This document shows positions 1-7,689 of a DNA stretch of 64,000 nt, in pieces. Numbering within the stretch: the first letter of the stretch is position 1; every line of letters starts with the position of its first letter. This DNA comes from Microbacterium hydrocarbonoxydans. GTDB lineage: Bacteria > Actinomycetota > Actinomycetes > Actinomycetales > Microbacteriaceae. The notes under the pieces are model-generated. The model was not told where the DNA came from. It ran no database searches and worked only from the letters and a program-made list of their open reading frames with translations. Where the stretch lies: the NCBI RefSeq assembly GCF_904831005.1, contig NZ_LR882982.1:3162001-3226000 (forward strand). Direction: 5' to 3'. The translations under genes were made by a program, and so were the position numbers.

Positions 1-333
1 CCCGAGGCGGCGCTTCGAGCCTGGGTCGCGCTGTTCGTCGACTTCCTGGTCACCAAACACGGACTCGCCGGCGCGCTGCAGGGAACGGGCGCAGACGCCC
101 GCGCCCTGCACACCTACTTCGTCGACCGTCTGGTTCCGGTCTGCGGCTCGCTCCTCGACGCTGCGCTCGATCCAGCGCATGCGGCGGACTCAGTGGATGT
201 GTACAACGTGCTCAAGGGGATCGGCAATCTCTGCATCGGTGCGGCCGCCGACCCCCGTTACGACGCGGATGCCCTCGTGCAGCTGCTCATCTCGGGAGTC
301 CTGGCTTCGGGAACCGACGACCCCGCCGCGTGA
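1..333 (+). CDS. TetR/AcrR-family regulator, C-terminal part (5' end outside window)
   Basis: An open frame runs in from the left edge and stops at TGA 331-333, giving 110 residues. The helical segment, with an ALRAWVALFVDFL stretch followed by a small, Ala/Gly-rich C-terminus ending near VLQLLISGVL, looks like the ligand-binding C-terminal domain of SbtR-like TetR proteins. The DNA-binding N-terminus is missing, so the family call rests on the C-terminal domain alone. It is convergent with the 81-residue gene at 356-601. It is one conceivable local regulator of the repeated promoter element found from 608 to 14112, although that element looks MerR-like rather than TetR-like. Confidence 0.6.
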   Translation, partial: PEAALRAWVALFVDFLVTKHGLAGALQGTGADARALHTYFVDRLVPVCGSLLDAALDPAHAADSVDVYNVLKGIGNLCIGAAADPRYDADALVQLLISGVLASGTDDPAA

Positions 334-355
334 TCGACTCGGGAACTTCCCCGGT

Positions 356-601
356 CTATCGATTTCCCACCGTGAGGCCAGCCGCTCGCAGTTCGACGAG
401 ATAGGCGCTGTCGGAGGGATGTAGGTAGTACGCCTCGGATTGCGCGTCGCCGGAGGCCGATCTGCGGACGAGAGATCCCCCGGCTCCGATCACGGCGTCC
501 ATGGCGTCTGTGGTCAGGGGCATCCCGGGGTTGTGGAGGAGCCACTCTTGCGCGGACTTGCTGCAGCGTTGAAACCAGTGCTGACCGTCGTTGTTCGTCA
601 T
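356..601 (-). CDS. Small hypothetical protein (81 aa) with a regulon promoter
   Basis: The 81-residue product (begins MTNNDGQHW, contains SEAYYLHPSDSAYLVELRAAG) has no membrane segment or motif that I recognise. The evidence that it is real is its promoter: TTGACC at 638-633, a 19-bp spacer carrying the repeated dyad, and TGAAGT at 613-608. The ATG at 601 lies six bases past the -10 box and has no ribosome binding site, so the message is probably leaderless. It diverges from the hydrolase at 760 and is convergent with the partial TetR gene. Confidence 0.55.
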   Translation of the reverse strand: MTNNDGQHWFQRCSKSAQEWLLHNPGMPLTTDAMDAVIGAGGSLVRRSASGDAQSEAYYLHPSDSAYLVELRAAGLTVGNR

Positions 602-607
602 GAGGTC

Positions 608-638
608 ACTTCACATCATGTTGCTGCCACATGGTCAA
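608..638 (-). promoter_or_regulatory. MerR-like regulon promoter 1 (for the 81-aa gene)
   Basis: TTGACC (638-633), 19 bp, TGAAGT (613-608). The dyad occupies 615-635, with left half ACCATGTG and right half AACATGAT. The 19-bp spacer is two bases longer than the optimum for the housekeeping sigma factor and is the hallmark of MerR-family activated promoters. The start codon at 601 would coincide with the predicted transcription start. Confidence 0.6.
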
Positions 639-687
639 GCGTTCGTGTCGCGGCGAGCGAAGCACCCGCCTCGGTTCGCAGAAGGAG

Positions 688-718
688 TTGACCCTGTGGC
701 AGCAACACGGTGTTCGAT
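688..718 (+). promoter_or_regulatory. MerR-like regulon promoter 2 (for the hydrolase at 760)
   Basis: TTGACC (688-693), 19 bp, TTCGAT (713-718). The dyad is at 691-711, with halves ACCCTGTG and AACACGGT, one of the best matches to the consensus. It faces away from promoter 1, and the dyad centres are 76 bp apart. A leader of about 35 bases with a GAAGGAG site precedes the ATG at 760. Confidence 0.7.
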
Positions 719-759
719 AGCTGCATCTTGCCTCGCGCGGCCCTTCGAAGGAGAACTTC

Positions 760-1473
760 ATGACCGAGATCACAGTCGTCCTCGTCCACGGCGCTTTCGC
801 CGAATCGTCGAGCTGGAGCGGCGTGATCCGCGCCCTGCAGAAGCGCGGAGTCTCCGCGTTCGCGACGCCGAATCCCCTGCGAAGCGTGGCAACCGATGCC
901 GCCAACGTGCGCAGCGCTGTCGAGTCGGTCGACGGGCCCGTGCTCCTGGTCGGTCACTCCTACGGAGGCGCCGTGACTACCGAAGCCGCCGGGGGGAGCG
1001 ATGCGGTGAAGGGCCTCGTCTATGTCGCCGCGTTCGCTCCCGACCAGGGGGAGACGGCGCTCGGACTGACCGGGCAGTTCGAGGGCAGCACCCTCGGCGA
1101 TACAGTTCGCGCCTATCCGCTCGAAGACGGCACCAACGACCTCGTTGTCGACCGCGAACTGTTCCCGAACCAGTTCGCGGCCGACGTGGACATCGAGGAT
1201 GCTCGGATCGCCGCGGCGACGCAGCGCCCCATCCGCGACTTCGCACTCGGCGAGGCTCAGCCGTCGGTGACGCCGGCCTGGAAGAGGCTTCCGTCGTGGT
1301 TCATCTTCGGCACCGGAGACAAGAACATCCCCGCCGAGGGGCTGCGGTTCATGGCCGATCGGGCGGGTTCGAGGAAGACCGTCGAGATCGAAGGGGCTTC
1401 GCACTCGGTCATGGTCTCGAATCCGGAAGCCGTCGCCGACCTCATCGGCGAGGCGATCGCCGAACTGGGCTGA
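760..1473 (+). CDS. Alpha/beta hydrolase
   Basis: A 237-residue single-domain cytoplasmic alpha/beta hydrolase. Visible are the oxyanion region LVHGAFAES (8-16), the nucleophile elbow GHSYGG with Ser67, the late Asp in GTGDKNIP and the catalytic His in EGASHSVM, completing the Ser-Asp-His triad. The family covers esterases and related hydrolases of small esters; the substrate is unknown. A GAAGGAG site stands before ATG 760. The 2-TM protein at 1487 begins 14 bp after the stop, so the two form an operon under promoter 2. Confidence 0.85.
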   Translation: MTEITVVLVHGAFAESSSWSGVIRALQKRGVSAFATPNPLRSVATDAANVRSAVESVDGPVLLVGHSYGGAVTTEAAGGSDAVKGLVYVAAFAPDQGETALGLTGQFEGSTLGDTVRAYPLEDGTNDLVVDRELFPNQFAADVDIEDARIAAATQRPIRDFALGEAQPSVTPAWKRLPSWFIFGTGDKNIPAEGLRFMADRAGSRKTVEIEGASHSVMVSNPEAVADLIGEAIAELG

Positions 1474-1486
1474 GCGGGCGTGCAGC

Positions 1487-1750
1487 ATGAAGATCCTCAA
1501 CCTCGTCCTCAACGCCGTGATCCTTCTCTCCGCGATGCTGTTCCTCGCCTACGTCGGATATCACTACTTCGACTTCGGCCTGTTCAAGACGCTCCCCTCA
1601 GGAGTGTCCGGGTTCTTCCTCAGCGCCGGCGCTCTGCAGTACGTGGCGCTCGGCCTGCTCATCGCGGCGGCGATCGGGAAGATCCTCCTCAGCCGCGCCC
1701 TGAAGCGGCGGGATGCCGGAACCCGGCCTGACGGCGCGGTTCTCAGGTGA
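1487..1750 (+). CDS. Small two-helix membrane protein
   Basis: An 87-residue protein with two hydrophobic segments (about 3-24 and 48-66) joined by a conserved loop containing DFGLFKTLPSGVSGFFL, and a basic C-terminal tail. No family name is recognised. It is clearly paralogous to the protein at 13709-13951: both share the DFGLF-TLP-G-GFFL loop and LQYVALxL at the second helix. It is co-transcribed with the hydrolase at 760. The paralogue sits directly before a sensor kinase gene, so a membrane-sensing or accessory role is possible, but that is inference. Confidence 0.7.
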   Translation: MKILNLVLNAVILLSAMLFLAYVGYHYFDFGLFKTLPSGVSGFFLSAGALQYVALGLLIAAAIGKILLSRALKRRDAGTRPDGAVLR

Positions 1751-1787
1751 TGCGCAGGGCGGCCAGGACGGCGCGCAGGTGCGCGTC

Positions 1788-2450
1788 TCAGAGCAGCAGC
1801 TGCCCGAGTGGACCCACCAGGTAGCGCAGCGAGTACGCCTCCCAGACGGCGCCGATGATCAGCAGCACGAGCGCCGGGAGCGCGAGCAGGCCCAGCTGGC
1901 GGAGGCCACGCAGATAGCCTTGGCGCCGGTTCTTCGCCTGCGCCGTGCGTGGGAACAGCCAGTACTTGCCGATCAGGAACGCGCCGAGCAGGAACAGTAT
2001 GTACGCCTGCAGCTCGATCAGGAAAGTGAGGGAATGCGGGATCATGGCGACCCATCCCGCGGGCGTGGTCTGGACGATCGTGATTCCGGTGGTCACCGCC
2101 CAGTACCCGAAGAACGCGAGCCCGGCGAACGGCACGATGAGCGAAGGCAGCACGATGGTCAGGGCGCTCAGGCGGAAGAGGTTCACGCCGAAGATGGCCA
2201 GGGCGAACAGCGGGGGAGTGTTGAAGAGCCAGCGCACCAGTTCGCCGGTGCCGTCCGCTTCCAGCCCGGCGGCCTTGGCAGCGACGAGGTCGGGGAAGAG
2301 AAGCCCGGCGACGAACCCGATGAGGGCGAGGCCGTAGGCCGCCGCGTTGAGGATGAGGTAGACGCGCATGTTCTCGCGCACGACCCGGAAGGGTCGTCGC
2401 CAGAAGCGCACGCGCTCGGGATGGACGATGGAGGTCTGCGGAGTGGTCAT
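1788..2450 (-). CDS. Multi-pass membrane protein, SpoIIM (DUF95)-like
   Basis: A 220-residue integral membrane protein with a short cytoplasmic N-terminus and about five hydrophobic segments. The order of a transmembrane hairpin, a central hydrophobic run with small residues, and a late PHSLTFLIELQAYILF segment resembles the PH-x-x-x-E pattern of the stage II sporulation protein M/DUF95 family. In non-sporulating actinobacteria these proteins have no settled role. Start ATG 2450 was chosen because hydrophobic structure begins soon after it. No close match to the regulon promoter was found upstream. Confidence 0.55.
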   Translation of the reverse strand: MTTPQTSIVHPERVRFWRRPFRVVRENMRVYLILNAAAYGLALIGFVAGLLFPDLVAAKAAGLEADGTGELVRWLFNTPPLFALAIFGVNLFRLSALTIVLPSLIVPFAGLAFFGYWAVTTGITIVQTTPAGWVAMIPHSLTFLIELQAYILFLLGAFLIGKYWLFPRTAQAKNRRQGYLRGLRQLGLLALPALVLLIIGAVWEAYSLRYLVGPLGQLLL

Positions 2451-2494
2451 GCATTCATCACACTCCGTCCCTCATCGAGCGAGTAGTGCGCCGG

Positions 2495-2525
2495 TGTCAT
2501 GAGAACAGGTGACACCGTGTCATAT
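2495..2525 (+). promoter_or_regulatory. Degenerate copy of the regulon promoter element
   Basis: The right half and -10 agree with the regulon pattern: GACACCGTG ending at 2519, then TCATAT at 2520-2525, close to the copy before the ABC genes (AACACCGTG, TCGACT). The matching -35 position holds TGTCAT, a poor box, and the left half of the dyad is lost. It also contains a symmetric TGACACCGTGTCA (2510-2522), which could be an unrelated TetR-type site. Confidence 0.3.
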
Positions 2526-2843
2526 CGTGTCGCCGCCTTGGCGCCTGACGGAGTGCACGCGGCACTGCACGCCGCCCCGTCGCCGTCGCTTCCCGAGCTG
2601 CTCGCGATCGTGGGGGACGCGGCGCGCGTCGTCACCGTCGCCGACAAGGGCGGTGCCTCGAAGCTCGGCATCCGTGCCGTGGATGCTGTCAACGATTCGG
2701 CTCTTCTCGAACGCGCCGCCGATCTCGGCCACCGGGGCCTCTACTCGCCGCGCGTCGATCAGGTGCTCCCACTCGCTTCCATCGCCAAGGCGCACGAGCT
2801 GGCCGCGGGCGGCGCCGGCAAAGTCGTGGTCATCGTGCCATGA
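2499..2843 (+). pseudogene. Remnant of a zinc-type (MDR) alcohol dehydrogenase/quinone reductase
   Basis: The frame encodes only the last third of a medium-chain dehydrogenase/reductase: part of the Rossmann fold (AARVVTVADKGGASKLGIRA) and the typical C-terminus (VLPLASIAKAHELAAGGAGKVVVIV). The GroES-like catalytic domain and the nucleotide-binding glycine loop are absent; the whole frame is 114 codons against about 310-340 for the family. The coding remnant abuts a degenerate regulon promoter, suggesting an internal deletion removed the 5' part of a former regulon gene. It is convergent with the epoxide-hydrolase-like gene. Confidence 0.6.
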
Positions 2844-2868
2844 CTTCGATGGGCCGAGCGCTCGCGAC

Positions 2869-3735
2869 TCAGATTGCGCGGGTGCTCAACCAGTCGCGGA
2901 TGATCCGCACGACGTCGTCGAGGTTCGACTCCAGCACGAAGTGCCCGGCGTCGAGGAGCTCGATGCGCGCGTCGGGTGAGTCCCGCCGGAAGGCCTCAGC
3001 GCCGGCCGCGGCGAAGATCTCGTCGTTGCGGCCCCAGACGGCGAGCACCGGCACTCCGCTGGTGCGCAGCCACTCCTGAATGAACGGGTAGAGCGCCCGG
3101 TTGTTCTCGTAATCGCCGAAGAGATGCAGTTGTGCGCGATCGATTCCCGGTCGGGCGAGGAGGGCGAGGTCGTGCTCCCACGCGTCGGGGTCGACAAGGG
3201 TCGCATCGGGCACACCGTGCAGGTACTGCCATTCGACGGCTTCCCGCTCGAGCGCCGGGCGCAACGCGCGCTCGTTCTCGTCAGAGGGATCGTCGTGATA
3301 CGCCCAGATAGGCGCCCAGAACTCCGGGACGAAGCCCTCCTCGTAGGCGTTGCCGTTCTGGGAGATGATTCCTTCGACGGAATCCGGATCGGCGAGCGCG
3401 AGGCGCCAGGCGATGGGGGCGCCGTAGTCCTGCACGTACACGGTGTAGCGGGTGATGCCGACCTCGCGGAGGAACCCGAGTGTGACCTGGGTCAGTGCAT
3501 CGAACGTGTAGGGGAACTCGTCGAGTGACGGCGTCGCCGACCGCCCGAATCCGATGTGGTCCGGCGCGATCACCCGGTAGTCGCCGGCGAGGGCAGGTAT
3601 CAGGTGCCGGAACATGTGCGAGCTGGTCGGGTAGCCGTGCAGCAGGAGCAGTACGGGTGCATCGGCGGGACCCGCTTCCCGGTAGAAGACCTCGTAGCCG
3701 TTGACGAGCACGGTGCGGTGGTGGACAGCAGCCAT
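2869..3735 (-). CDS. Epoxide hydrolase/haloalkane dehalogenase-like alpha/beta hydrolase
   Basis: A 288-residue alpha/beta hydrolase. HGYPTSSHMFR (33-43) is the oxyanion-hole motif of this branch, and the nucleophile elbow reads VYVQDYGAP with Asp103 in place of serine. This supports an ester-intermediate mechanism on epoxides or halogenated carbons rather than simple ester hydrolysis. A late acid in WGRNDEIF and the catalytic His in DAGHFVLE complete the triad. ATG 3735 is preceded by GAAGGGA and matches the normal family start. It has its own regulon promoter at 3767-3797. Confidence 0.82.
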   Translation of the reverse strand: MAAVHHRTVLVNGYEVFYREAGPADAPVLLLLHGYPTSSHMFRHLIPALAGDYRVIAPDHIGFGRSATPSLDEFPYTFDALTQVTLGFLREVGITRYTVYVQDYGAPIAWRLALADPDSVEGIISQNGNAYEEGFVPEFWAPIWAYHDDPSDENERALRPALEREAVEWQYLHGVPDATLVDPDAWEHDLALLARPGIDRAQLHLFGDYENNRALYPFIQEWLRTSGVPVLAVWGRNDEIFAAAGAEAFRRDSPDARIELLDAGHFVLESNLDDVVRIIRDWLSTRAI

Positions 3736-3766
3736 CAGGAATCCCTTCGTTCGGACGGACCTTCCC

Positions 3767-3797
3767 AGCAAAGCCCGTGTTCCTGCCACACACTCAA
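3767..3797 (-). promoter_or_regulatory. MerR-like regulon promoter 3 (epoxide-hydrolase-like gene)
   Basis: TTGAGT (3797-3792), 19 bp, TTTGCT (3772-3767). The dyad at 3774-3794 has halves AGTGTGTG and AACACGGG. It is the most divergent left half among the good copies but keeps the exact spacing. It lies in the gap between the SDR stop and the hydrolase start, so the hydrolase has a promoter separate from the SDR. Confidence 0.55.
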
Positions 3798-3806
3798 GGG
3801 CAATTG

Positions 3807-4583
3807 TCACCGCCCGCGCTCCTCGGCGATGGAGTTGGCTCCGTCGATGGTGATGAGCTGCCCCGAGATATAGGACGCCCCTTCACCGGCGAGGAACGCG
3901 ATCACGTACGCGACCTCCTCTGCGGTGCCGGACCGACCGACGGGTGTGGCCTTGCCCATGCGGCGTTCTCTCTCGGAGGCGGACGCGGTGTCGATCCAAC
4001 CTGGAGCGACGGCGTTCACCGTGATACCCGCCGCCGCCAGGTCGATCGCTGTCGAGCGGGTCAATCCGACGATGCCCGCCTTCGCCGCGTGATAGGCCGT
4101 ATCGCCGGGGTACGCCGCAACGGGTCCCGACACCGACGACACGTTCACGATGCGGCCGTAACGGGACGACTCCATGAGCCCCGTGACCGCGCGCGTCATC
4201 AGGAACGTCGTCGTCAGGTTGCGATCGAGCGAGGCGTGCCAGTGGCCGAGGAACCCGCCTCCGCCCCTAGTTGAGCCGTGGGAGTCGGACACGGCGGTCA
4301 TTCCCGCGTTGTTGACGAGGATGTCCACGTCGCCGAAAGCGTCTGTCGCGCGCGCGACCACCGCGTCGACTCCGGCCTGCTCGGTGAGGTCTGCGACTAC
4401 GCCTTCTGCGCGGATGCCGACATCGCGCAGTTCCGCGACGCGATCCAAGATGCGATCCGTGGTCGACGTGATCACTACGCGGTTTCCTGCGGCGCCGATC
4501 AGACGCGCTGATGCGAATCCGATCCCCGCAGTGCTTCCCGCGCCCGTGACGATGGCGACTCTCTCCCGTCGGTTTTCCGTCAT
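3807..4583 (-). CDS. Short-chain dehydrogenase/reductase (SDR)
   Basis: A 258-residue classical SDR. The cofactor loop TGAGSTAGIGFASA is slightly extended relative to TGxxxGIG; NNAG follows, with serine in VSSVSG and the YHAAK catalytic pair. VNAVAPGWIDT and the C-terminal GASYISGQLITIDG are typical of FabG-like oxidoreductases. Substrate unknown. ATG 4583 follows an AGAGG-type site and places the glycine loop near residue 13, as expected; a longer upstream frame exists but would run through the promoter. It diverges from the quinone oxidoreductase at 4804. Confidence 0.85.
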   Translation of the reverse strand: MTENRRERVAIVTGAGSTAGIGFASARLIGAAGNRVVITSTTDRILDRVAELRDVGIRAEGVVADLTEQAGVDAVVARATDAFGDVDILVNNAGMTAVSDSHGSTRGGGGFLGHWHASLDRNLTTTFLMTRAVTGLMESSRYGRIVNVSSVSGPVAAYPGDTAYHAAKAGIVGLTRSTAIDLAAAGITVNAVAPGWIDTASASERERRMGKATPVGRSGTAEEVAYVIAFLAGEGASYISGQLITIDGANSIAEERGR

Positions 4584-4635
4584 GGTGCTGCCTCTCGTTC
4601 GCTCCCTCGCGGTCTGCTGAAGTGCCGGTACGACC

Positions 4636-4666
4636 ACTGAAGACCGTGTGGTGAGCACCGGGTCAA
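4636..4666 (-). promoter_or_regulatory. MerR-like regulon promoter 4 (SDR)
   Basis: TTGACC (4666-4661), 19 bp, TTCAGT (4641-4636), with the dyad at 4643-4663 (ACCCGGTG and CACACGGT). A second weaker TTGACC facing the same way lies at 4754-4749, with a poor dyad and no clear -10 box. No convincing regulon promoter was found on the + strand for the oxidoreductase at 4804. Confidence 0.65.
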
Positions 4667-4803
4667 TCGCGAATGGAAAGCATGGCGTTATCCTCACGGA
4701 TACTGGCATTCTCGCCACTGGTGGAGAGACTCCCCGACGACCACACTGGGTCAATGCCTCACCGTCGCGGCTCATCATTCGCCCCGAGTCGGAAGGACCA
4801 GAG

Positions 4804-5838
4804 ATGACCGATCAGATGAAAGCCGTCGTGCTCACCCGCTTCGGAGGAGCCGACGCCTTCGAGTTGCAAGACGTTCCCGTGCCGCCGGTCGGACCGCGCC
4901 AGGTGCGGGTCCGTGTCCATGCGACAGCCGTGAACCCCCTCGACTTCCAGATCCGACGAGGCGATTACCCCGATCATGTGCCCCTGCCGGCGATCACCGG
5001 CCACGACATCTCCGGCGTGATCGAGGAGATCGGCTCCCACGTGACCGAATTCCGTGTCGGCGACGAGGTGTACTACACCCCTCAGATCTTCGGCGGCCCG
5101 GGATCGTACGCAGAGCAGCACGTCGCCGATGTCGACCTCGTCGGCCGGAAGCCGGCGAACATCAGCCACCTCGAGGCGGCCAGCCTGACGCTCGTCGGCG
5201 GGACCGTCTGGGAGGCGCTCGTGACTCGTGCGCAGCTCACCGTCGGCGAGACGATCCTGATCCACGGCGGAGCCGGCGGGGTCGGCTCGATCGCCATCCA
5301 GGTGGCGAAGGCCATCGGCGCGCGGGTCATCACCACCGCGCGGGCCGCTGATCTGGACTTCGTGCGCTCTCTCGGCGCGGACGTCGCACTTGACTATGCC
5401 GCGACGGACGACGTCGACGCGGTCGCCGACATCACCCAGGGGCAGGGTGTGAACGTGGTCCTCGACACGATCGGCGGCGACGCCCTGACCCGGAGTCCCC
5501 TCGCACTCGCCGATTACGGACGGGTCGTGACCATCGTCGATATCGCGCAGCCGCAGAATCTCATCGAGGCGTGGGGGGTGAACGCTGCCTATCACTTCGT
5601 CTTCACGCGGCAGAATCGCGGGAAGCTGGATGCGCTGACCGCCCTCGTCGAGCGGGGACTCGTGAAGCCCGTCGTCGGTGCGATCCTCCCTCTCGATCGC
5701 GTGGGTGAGGCCCATGAGCTCCTGGAGAACAGGCGGTCGTACGTGCTCCACGGCAAGGTCGCGATCGATGTGGCCGGGACGACCGTCGCGCTTCCCGCGC
5801 GCACGGCGCATTCAGAAGAGGAAGGGTCGGCAGCGTGA
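4804..5838 (+). CDS. NADP-dependent quinone oxidoreductase (zinc-independent MDR)
   Basis: A 344-residue medium-chain reductase of the quinone oxidoreductase type. The N-terminal GroES-like domain has the [14 protein letters not shown] motif and [12 protein letters not shown]; the Rossmann domain has the nucleotide loop [16 protein letters not shown]. The cysteines of zinc-dependent alcohol dehydrogenases are absent. It probably reduces quinones or enones with NADPH. ATG 4804 is preceded by GGAAGGA. Its stop overlaps the GTG of the DUF1330 gene by 4 bp, indicating translational coupling. Confidence 0.85.
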   Translation: MTDQMKAVVLTRFGGADAFELQDVPVPPVGPRQVRVRVHATAVNPLDFQIRRGDYPDHVPLPAITGHDISGVIEEIGSHVTEFRVGDEVYYTPQIFGGPGSYAEQHVADVDLVGRKPANISHLEAASLTLVGGTVWEALVTRAQLTVGETILIHGGAGGVGSIAIQVAKAIGARVITTARAADLDFVRSLGADVALDYAATDDVDAVADITQGQGVNVVLDTIGGDALTRSPLALADYGRVVTIVDIAQPQNLIEAWGVNAAYHFVFTRQNRGKLDALTALVERGLVKPVVGAILPLDRVGEAHELLENRRSYVLHGKVAIDVAGTTVALPARTAHSEEEGSAA

Positions 5839-6134
5839 CCGCGTACCTCGTGTTCGAGCGCGACACCACCGAGGATCAGCAGGCCCTCGACCGCTATGCG
5901 GCACACGCCGACAGCACCTTCGAGGGACACCCCGTCACCGCCCTCGTCGACTACGGCTCCCACGAAGTTCTCGAGGGCCCTCCGATCGAGGGCGTGGTCG
6001 TTCTGCAGTTCCCCGACCGGGAGTCGGCGAAGAAGTGGTACTTCAGCGACGCGTATCAGAAGGTGGCGCAGGACCGCTTCCGCGGCGCGACCTACCGCGC
6101 AGTGCTCGTCGACGGGGTGGCCGCGCAGGCCTGA
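5835..6134 (+). CDS. DUF1330 family protein
   Basis: A 99-residue protein starting at GTG 5835, overlapping the oxidoreductase stop by 4 bp. The dimeric ferredoxin-like fold expected of DUF1330 is suggested by [22 protein letters not shown], the central [26 protein letters not shown] stretch and the [15 protein letters not shown] end. These proteins often sit beside oxidoreductases; no reaction is established. The translational coupling suggests a joint function with the oxidoreductase at 4804. Confidence 0.8.
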   Translation: MTAYLVFERDTTEDQQALDRYAAHADSTFEGHPVTALVDYGSHEVLEGPPIEGVVVLQFPDRESAKKWYFSDAYQKVAQDRFRGATYRAVLVDGVAAQA

Positions 6135-6157
6135 GCTGCTGCGTCACCTCCGCGGGG

Positions 6158-7105
6158 TCAGCTCCGTCCCGCGAAGGTGGCGCGATACTCGGAGGGCGAC
6201 GTGTCCAGCAACCGGCGGAAGTGCAGTCGGAGGTTCGCCCCGGTGCCCAGGCCCACCTGATCCGCGATCTGGTCGACGGGCATCCGCGTGCTCTCGAGCA
6301 GCTCCCGGGCGGTGTCGACTCGCGCGCGGAGAATCCATTGCAGAGGTGTCGTACCGGTCTCTTCGGCGAATCGCCGCAGGAAGGTGCGGGCCGACATCCG
6401 TGCGTGCGCGGCGAGTTCGGCGATCGTGAGCGGCTCGGCGAGCTGCATCAGCGCCCATTCCCTGGTCGCCGCGAGCGTCTCGCCCTGAGAGGCGTCCACG
6501 GTCTTCGGAAGGTACTGGGCCTGTCCGCCTGAGCGATACGGCGCAGTGACGAGTCCCCGCGCGATCTCATTCGCCGGGCCGACACCCAGATCGGAGCGGA
6601 CGATGTGCAGACAGAGGTCGAGGCCCGCGGCTGCCCCCGCGGAGGTGAGCACCGATCCCTCATCGACGAAGAGCACGTTCGGCTCCACGGCGATCTGCGG
6701 ATGCCGTTTCGCGAGCTTCTCCGCAGCATCCCAGTGCGTCGTCGCACGGAGGCCGTCAAGCAGGCCGGCATCCGCCAGAGCGAAGGCGCCGTAGCAGATC
6801 GAAGCGATGCGCACGCCACGAGACGCTGCGTCGCGGAGCGCCTCGCACACCTCTGCCGGGATCGGTCTCCCTGGAGGCGCGTATCCGGGGACGATGATCG
6901 TGTCGGCATCCTTCAGCGCTTCGAGCCCGAGCGGGACCGCATATCCGAAGCCGCCGTTCGAGGGGACGGTTCCCGCGACGACGCCGCAGGCGGACACCTC
7001 GTACGGAAAGCCGGTGTCAGCGTGGAACACCTCTGCGGGGATTCCGACGTCGAGGGGCAGCGCACCCTCGAGCACGAGAACGACCACCTTGTGCGGATCA
7101 TCCAC
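6158..7105 (-). CDS. GlxA-type transcriptional regulator (DJ-1/PfpI domain plus AraC HTH)
   Basis: A 315-residue regulator. The N-terminal DJ-1/PfpI (class I amidotransferase-like) domain has its nucleophile elbow ASICYGAF with Cys104 and the LTSAGAAAGLDLCLHIV region. The C-terminal AraC double helix-turn-helix has AELAAHARMSARTFLRRF and IADQVGLGTGANLRLHFRR, with SPSEYRATF at the end. The amidotransferase-like domain usually binds a small ligand rather than catalysing. GTG 7105 is the preferred start because GGAGGTGG lies just upstream; the longer frame to 7177 has no such site. A second GlxA-type regulator is at 53015. Confidence 0.85.
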   Translation of the reverse strand: MDDPHKVVVLVLEGALPLDVGIPAEVFHADTGFPYEVSACGVVAGTVPSNGGFGYAVPLGLEALKDADTIIVPGYAPPGRPIPAEVCEALRDAASRGVRIASICYGAFALADAGLLDGLRATTHWDAAEKLAKRHPQIAVEPNVLFVDEGSVLTSAGAAAGLDLCLHIVRSDLGVGPANEIARGLVTAPYRSGGQAQYLPKTVDASQGETLAATREWALMQLAEPLTIAELAAHARMSARTFLRRFAEETGTTPLQWILRARVDTARELLESTRMPVDQIADQVGLGTGANLRLHFRRLLDTSPSEYRATFAGRS

Positions 7106-7217
7106 TGGTCCACCTCCGTGTCGAGTGGCACGCGCCTCTCCTGTCAGCATCCTTTCATAGCTATGCATTCGCGCCATCTGCGTTCTCGCCGTGAGCGCAT
7201 GCGACGCTGCCCTCAGT

Positions 7218-7625
7218 TCAGGGCAGAACGGCCATCGCTTCGATCTCGACCAGCAGCTCCGGGGTCCACAGCGCTTGCACGCCGATCACGGTGATCGGCG
7301 GCAGCGGTGTGGCATATCCCTCCGATGCCTGGGCTCGCGCCAGGCCGTCGAAGAGCGGCTCCGCCATCTCCTGTGTCCAGCCCACGACGTAGATCGTGAG
7401 CCGAGCGACGTCGGCGACGGAGCCACCGGCTCCGGTAACGCCGACGGCGACGTTCTGCAGTGCGGTGTGGACCTGTCCTGCCAGGTCGGTCGCGGTCACC
7501 GCCCCGGACGGTGTGACGGATGCCTGCCCGGCGAGCAGTACCAGTCGAGTTCCGATCGCGCTGGCGACCGGCGAGTACTCCTCCTGCTCGAGGAGACCTT
7601 CGGGGTGGCTGAGCTGCACGGTCAT
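7218..7625 (-). CDS. RidA/YjgF-family protein
   Basis: A 135-residue RidA-family protein (LVLLAGQAS near 28-36, the TALQNVAVGVTGAGGSVADVARLTIYVV core, and the C-terminal PPITVIGVQALWTPELLVEIEAMA). Many members hydrolyse reactive enamine/imine intermediates; others are uncharacterised. The arginine typical of true RidA deaminases near the C-terminus is not evident (TVIGVQAL), so the deaminase activity is uncertain. ATG 7625 follows GAAAGG with suitable spacing; a start 12 codons upstream would have no such site. It has its own regulon promoter. Confidence 0.82.
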   Translation of the reverse strand: MTVQLSHPEGLLEQEEYSPVASAIGTRLVLLAGQASVTPSGAVTATDLAGQVHTALQNVAVGVTGAGGSVADVARLTIYVVGWTQEMAEPLFDGLARAQASEGYATPLPPITVIGVQALWTPELLVEIEAMAVLP

Positions 7626-7655
7626 GGGGTGCCTTTCGTCGAGTGATGGTGCTTC

Positions 7656-7686
7656 ATTCAAGGCCCTGTGGTGACAACACGGTCAA
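7656..7686 (-). promoter_or_regulatory. MerR-like regulon promoter 5 (RidA gene)
   Basis: TTGACC (7686-7681), 19 bp, TTGAAT (7661-7656), one of the better -10 boxes. The dyad at 7663-7683 has halves ACCGTGTT and CCACAGGGC. The promoter begins 4 bp past the stop codon of the lipoprotein gene at 7690-9327, which is transcribed in the same direction from its own copy of the element. Confidence 0.65.
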
Positions 7687-7689
7687 GGG

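Noticed and set aside
4759..5811. A 350-codon frame opposite the quinone oxidoreductase
   Set aside because: Antisense shadow; the oxidoreductase on + has cofactor loop and start site.
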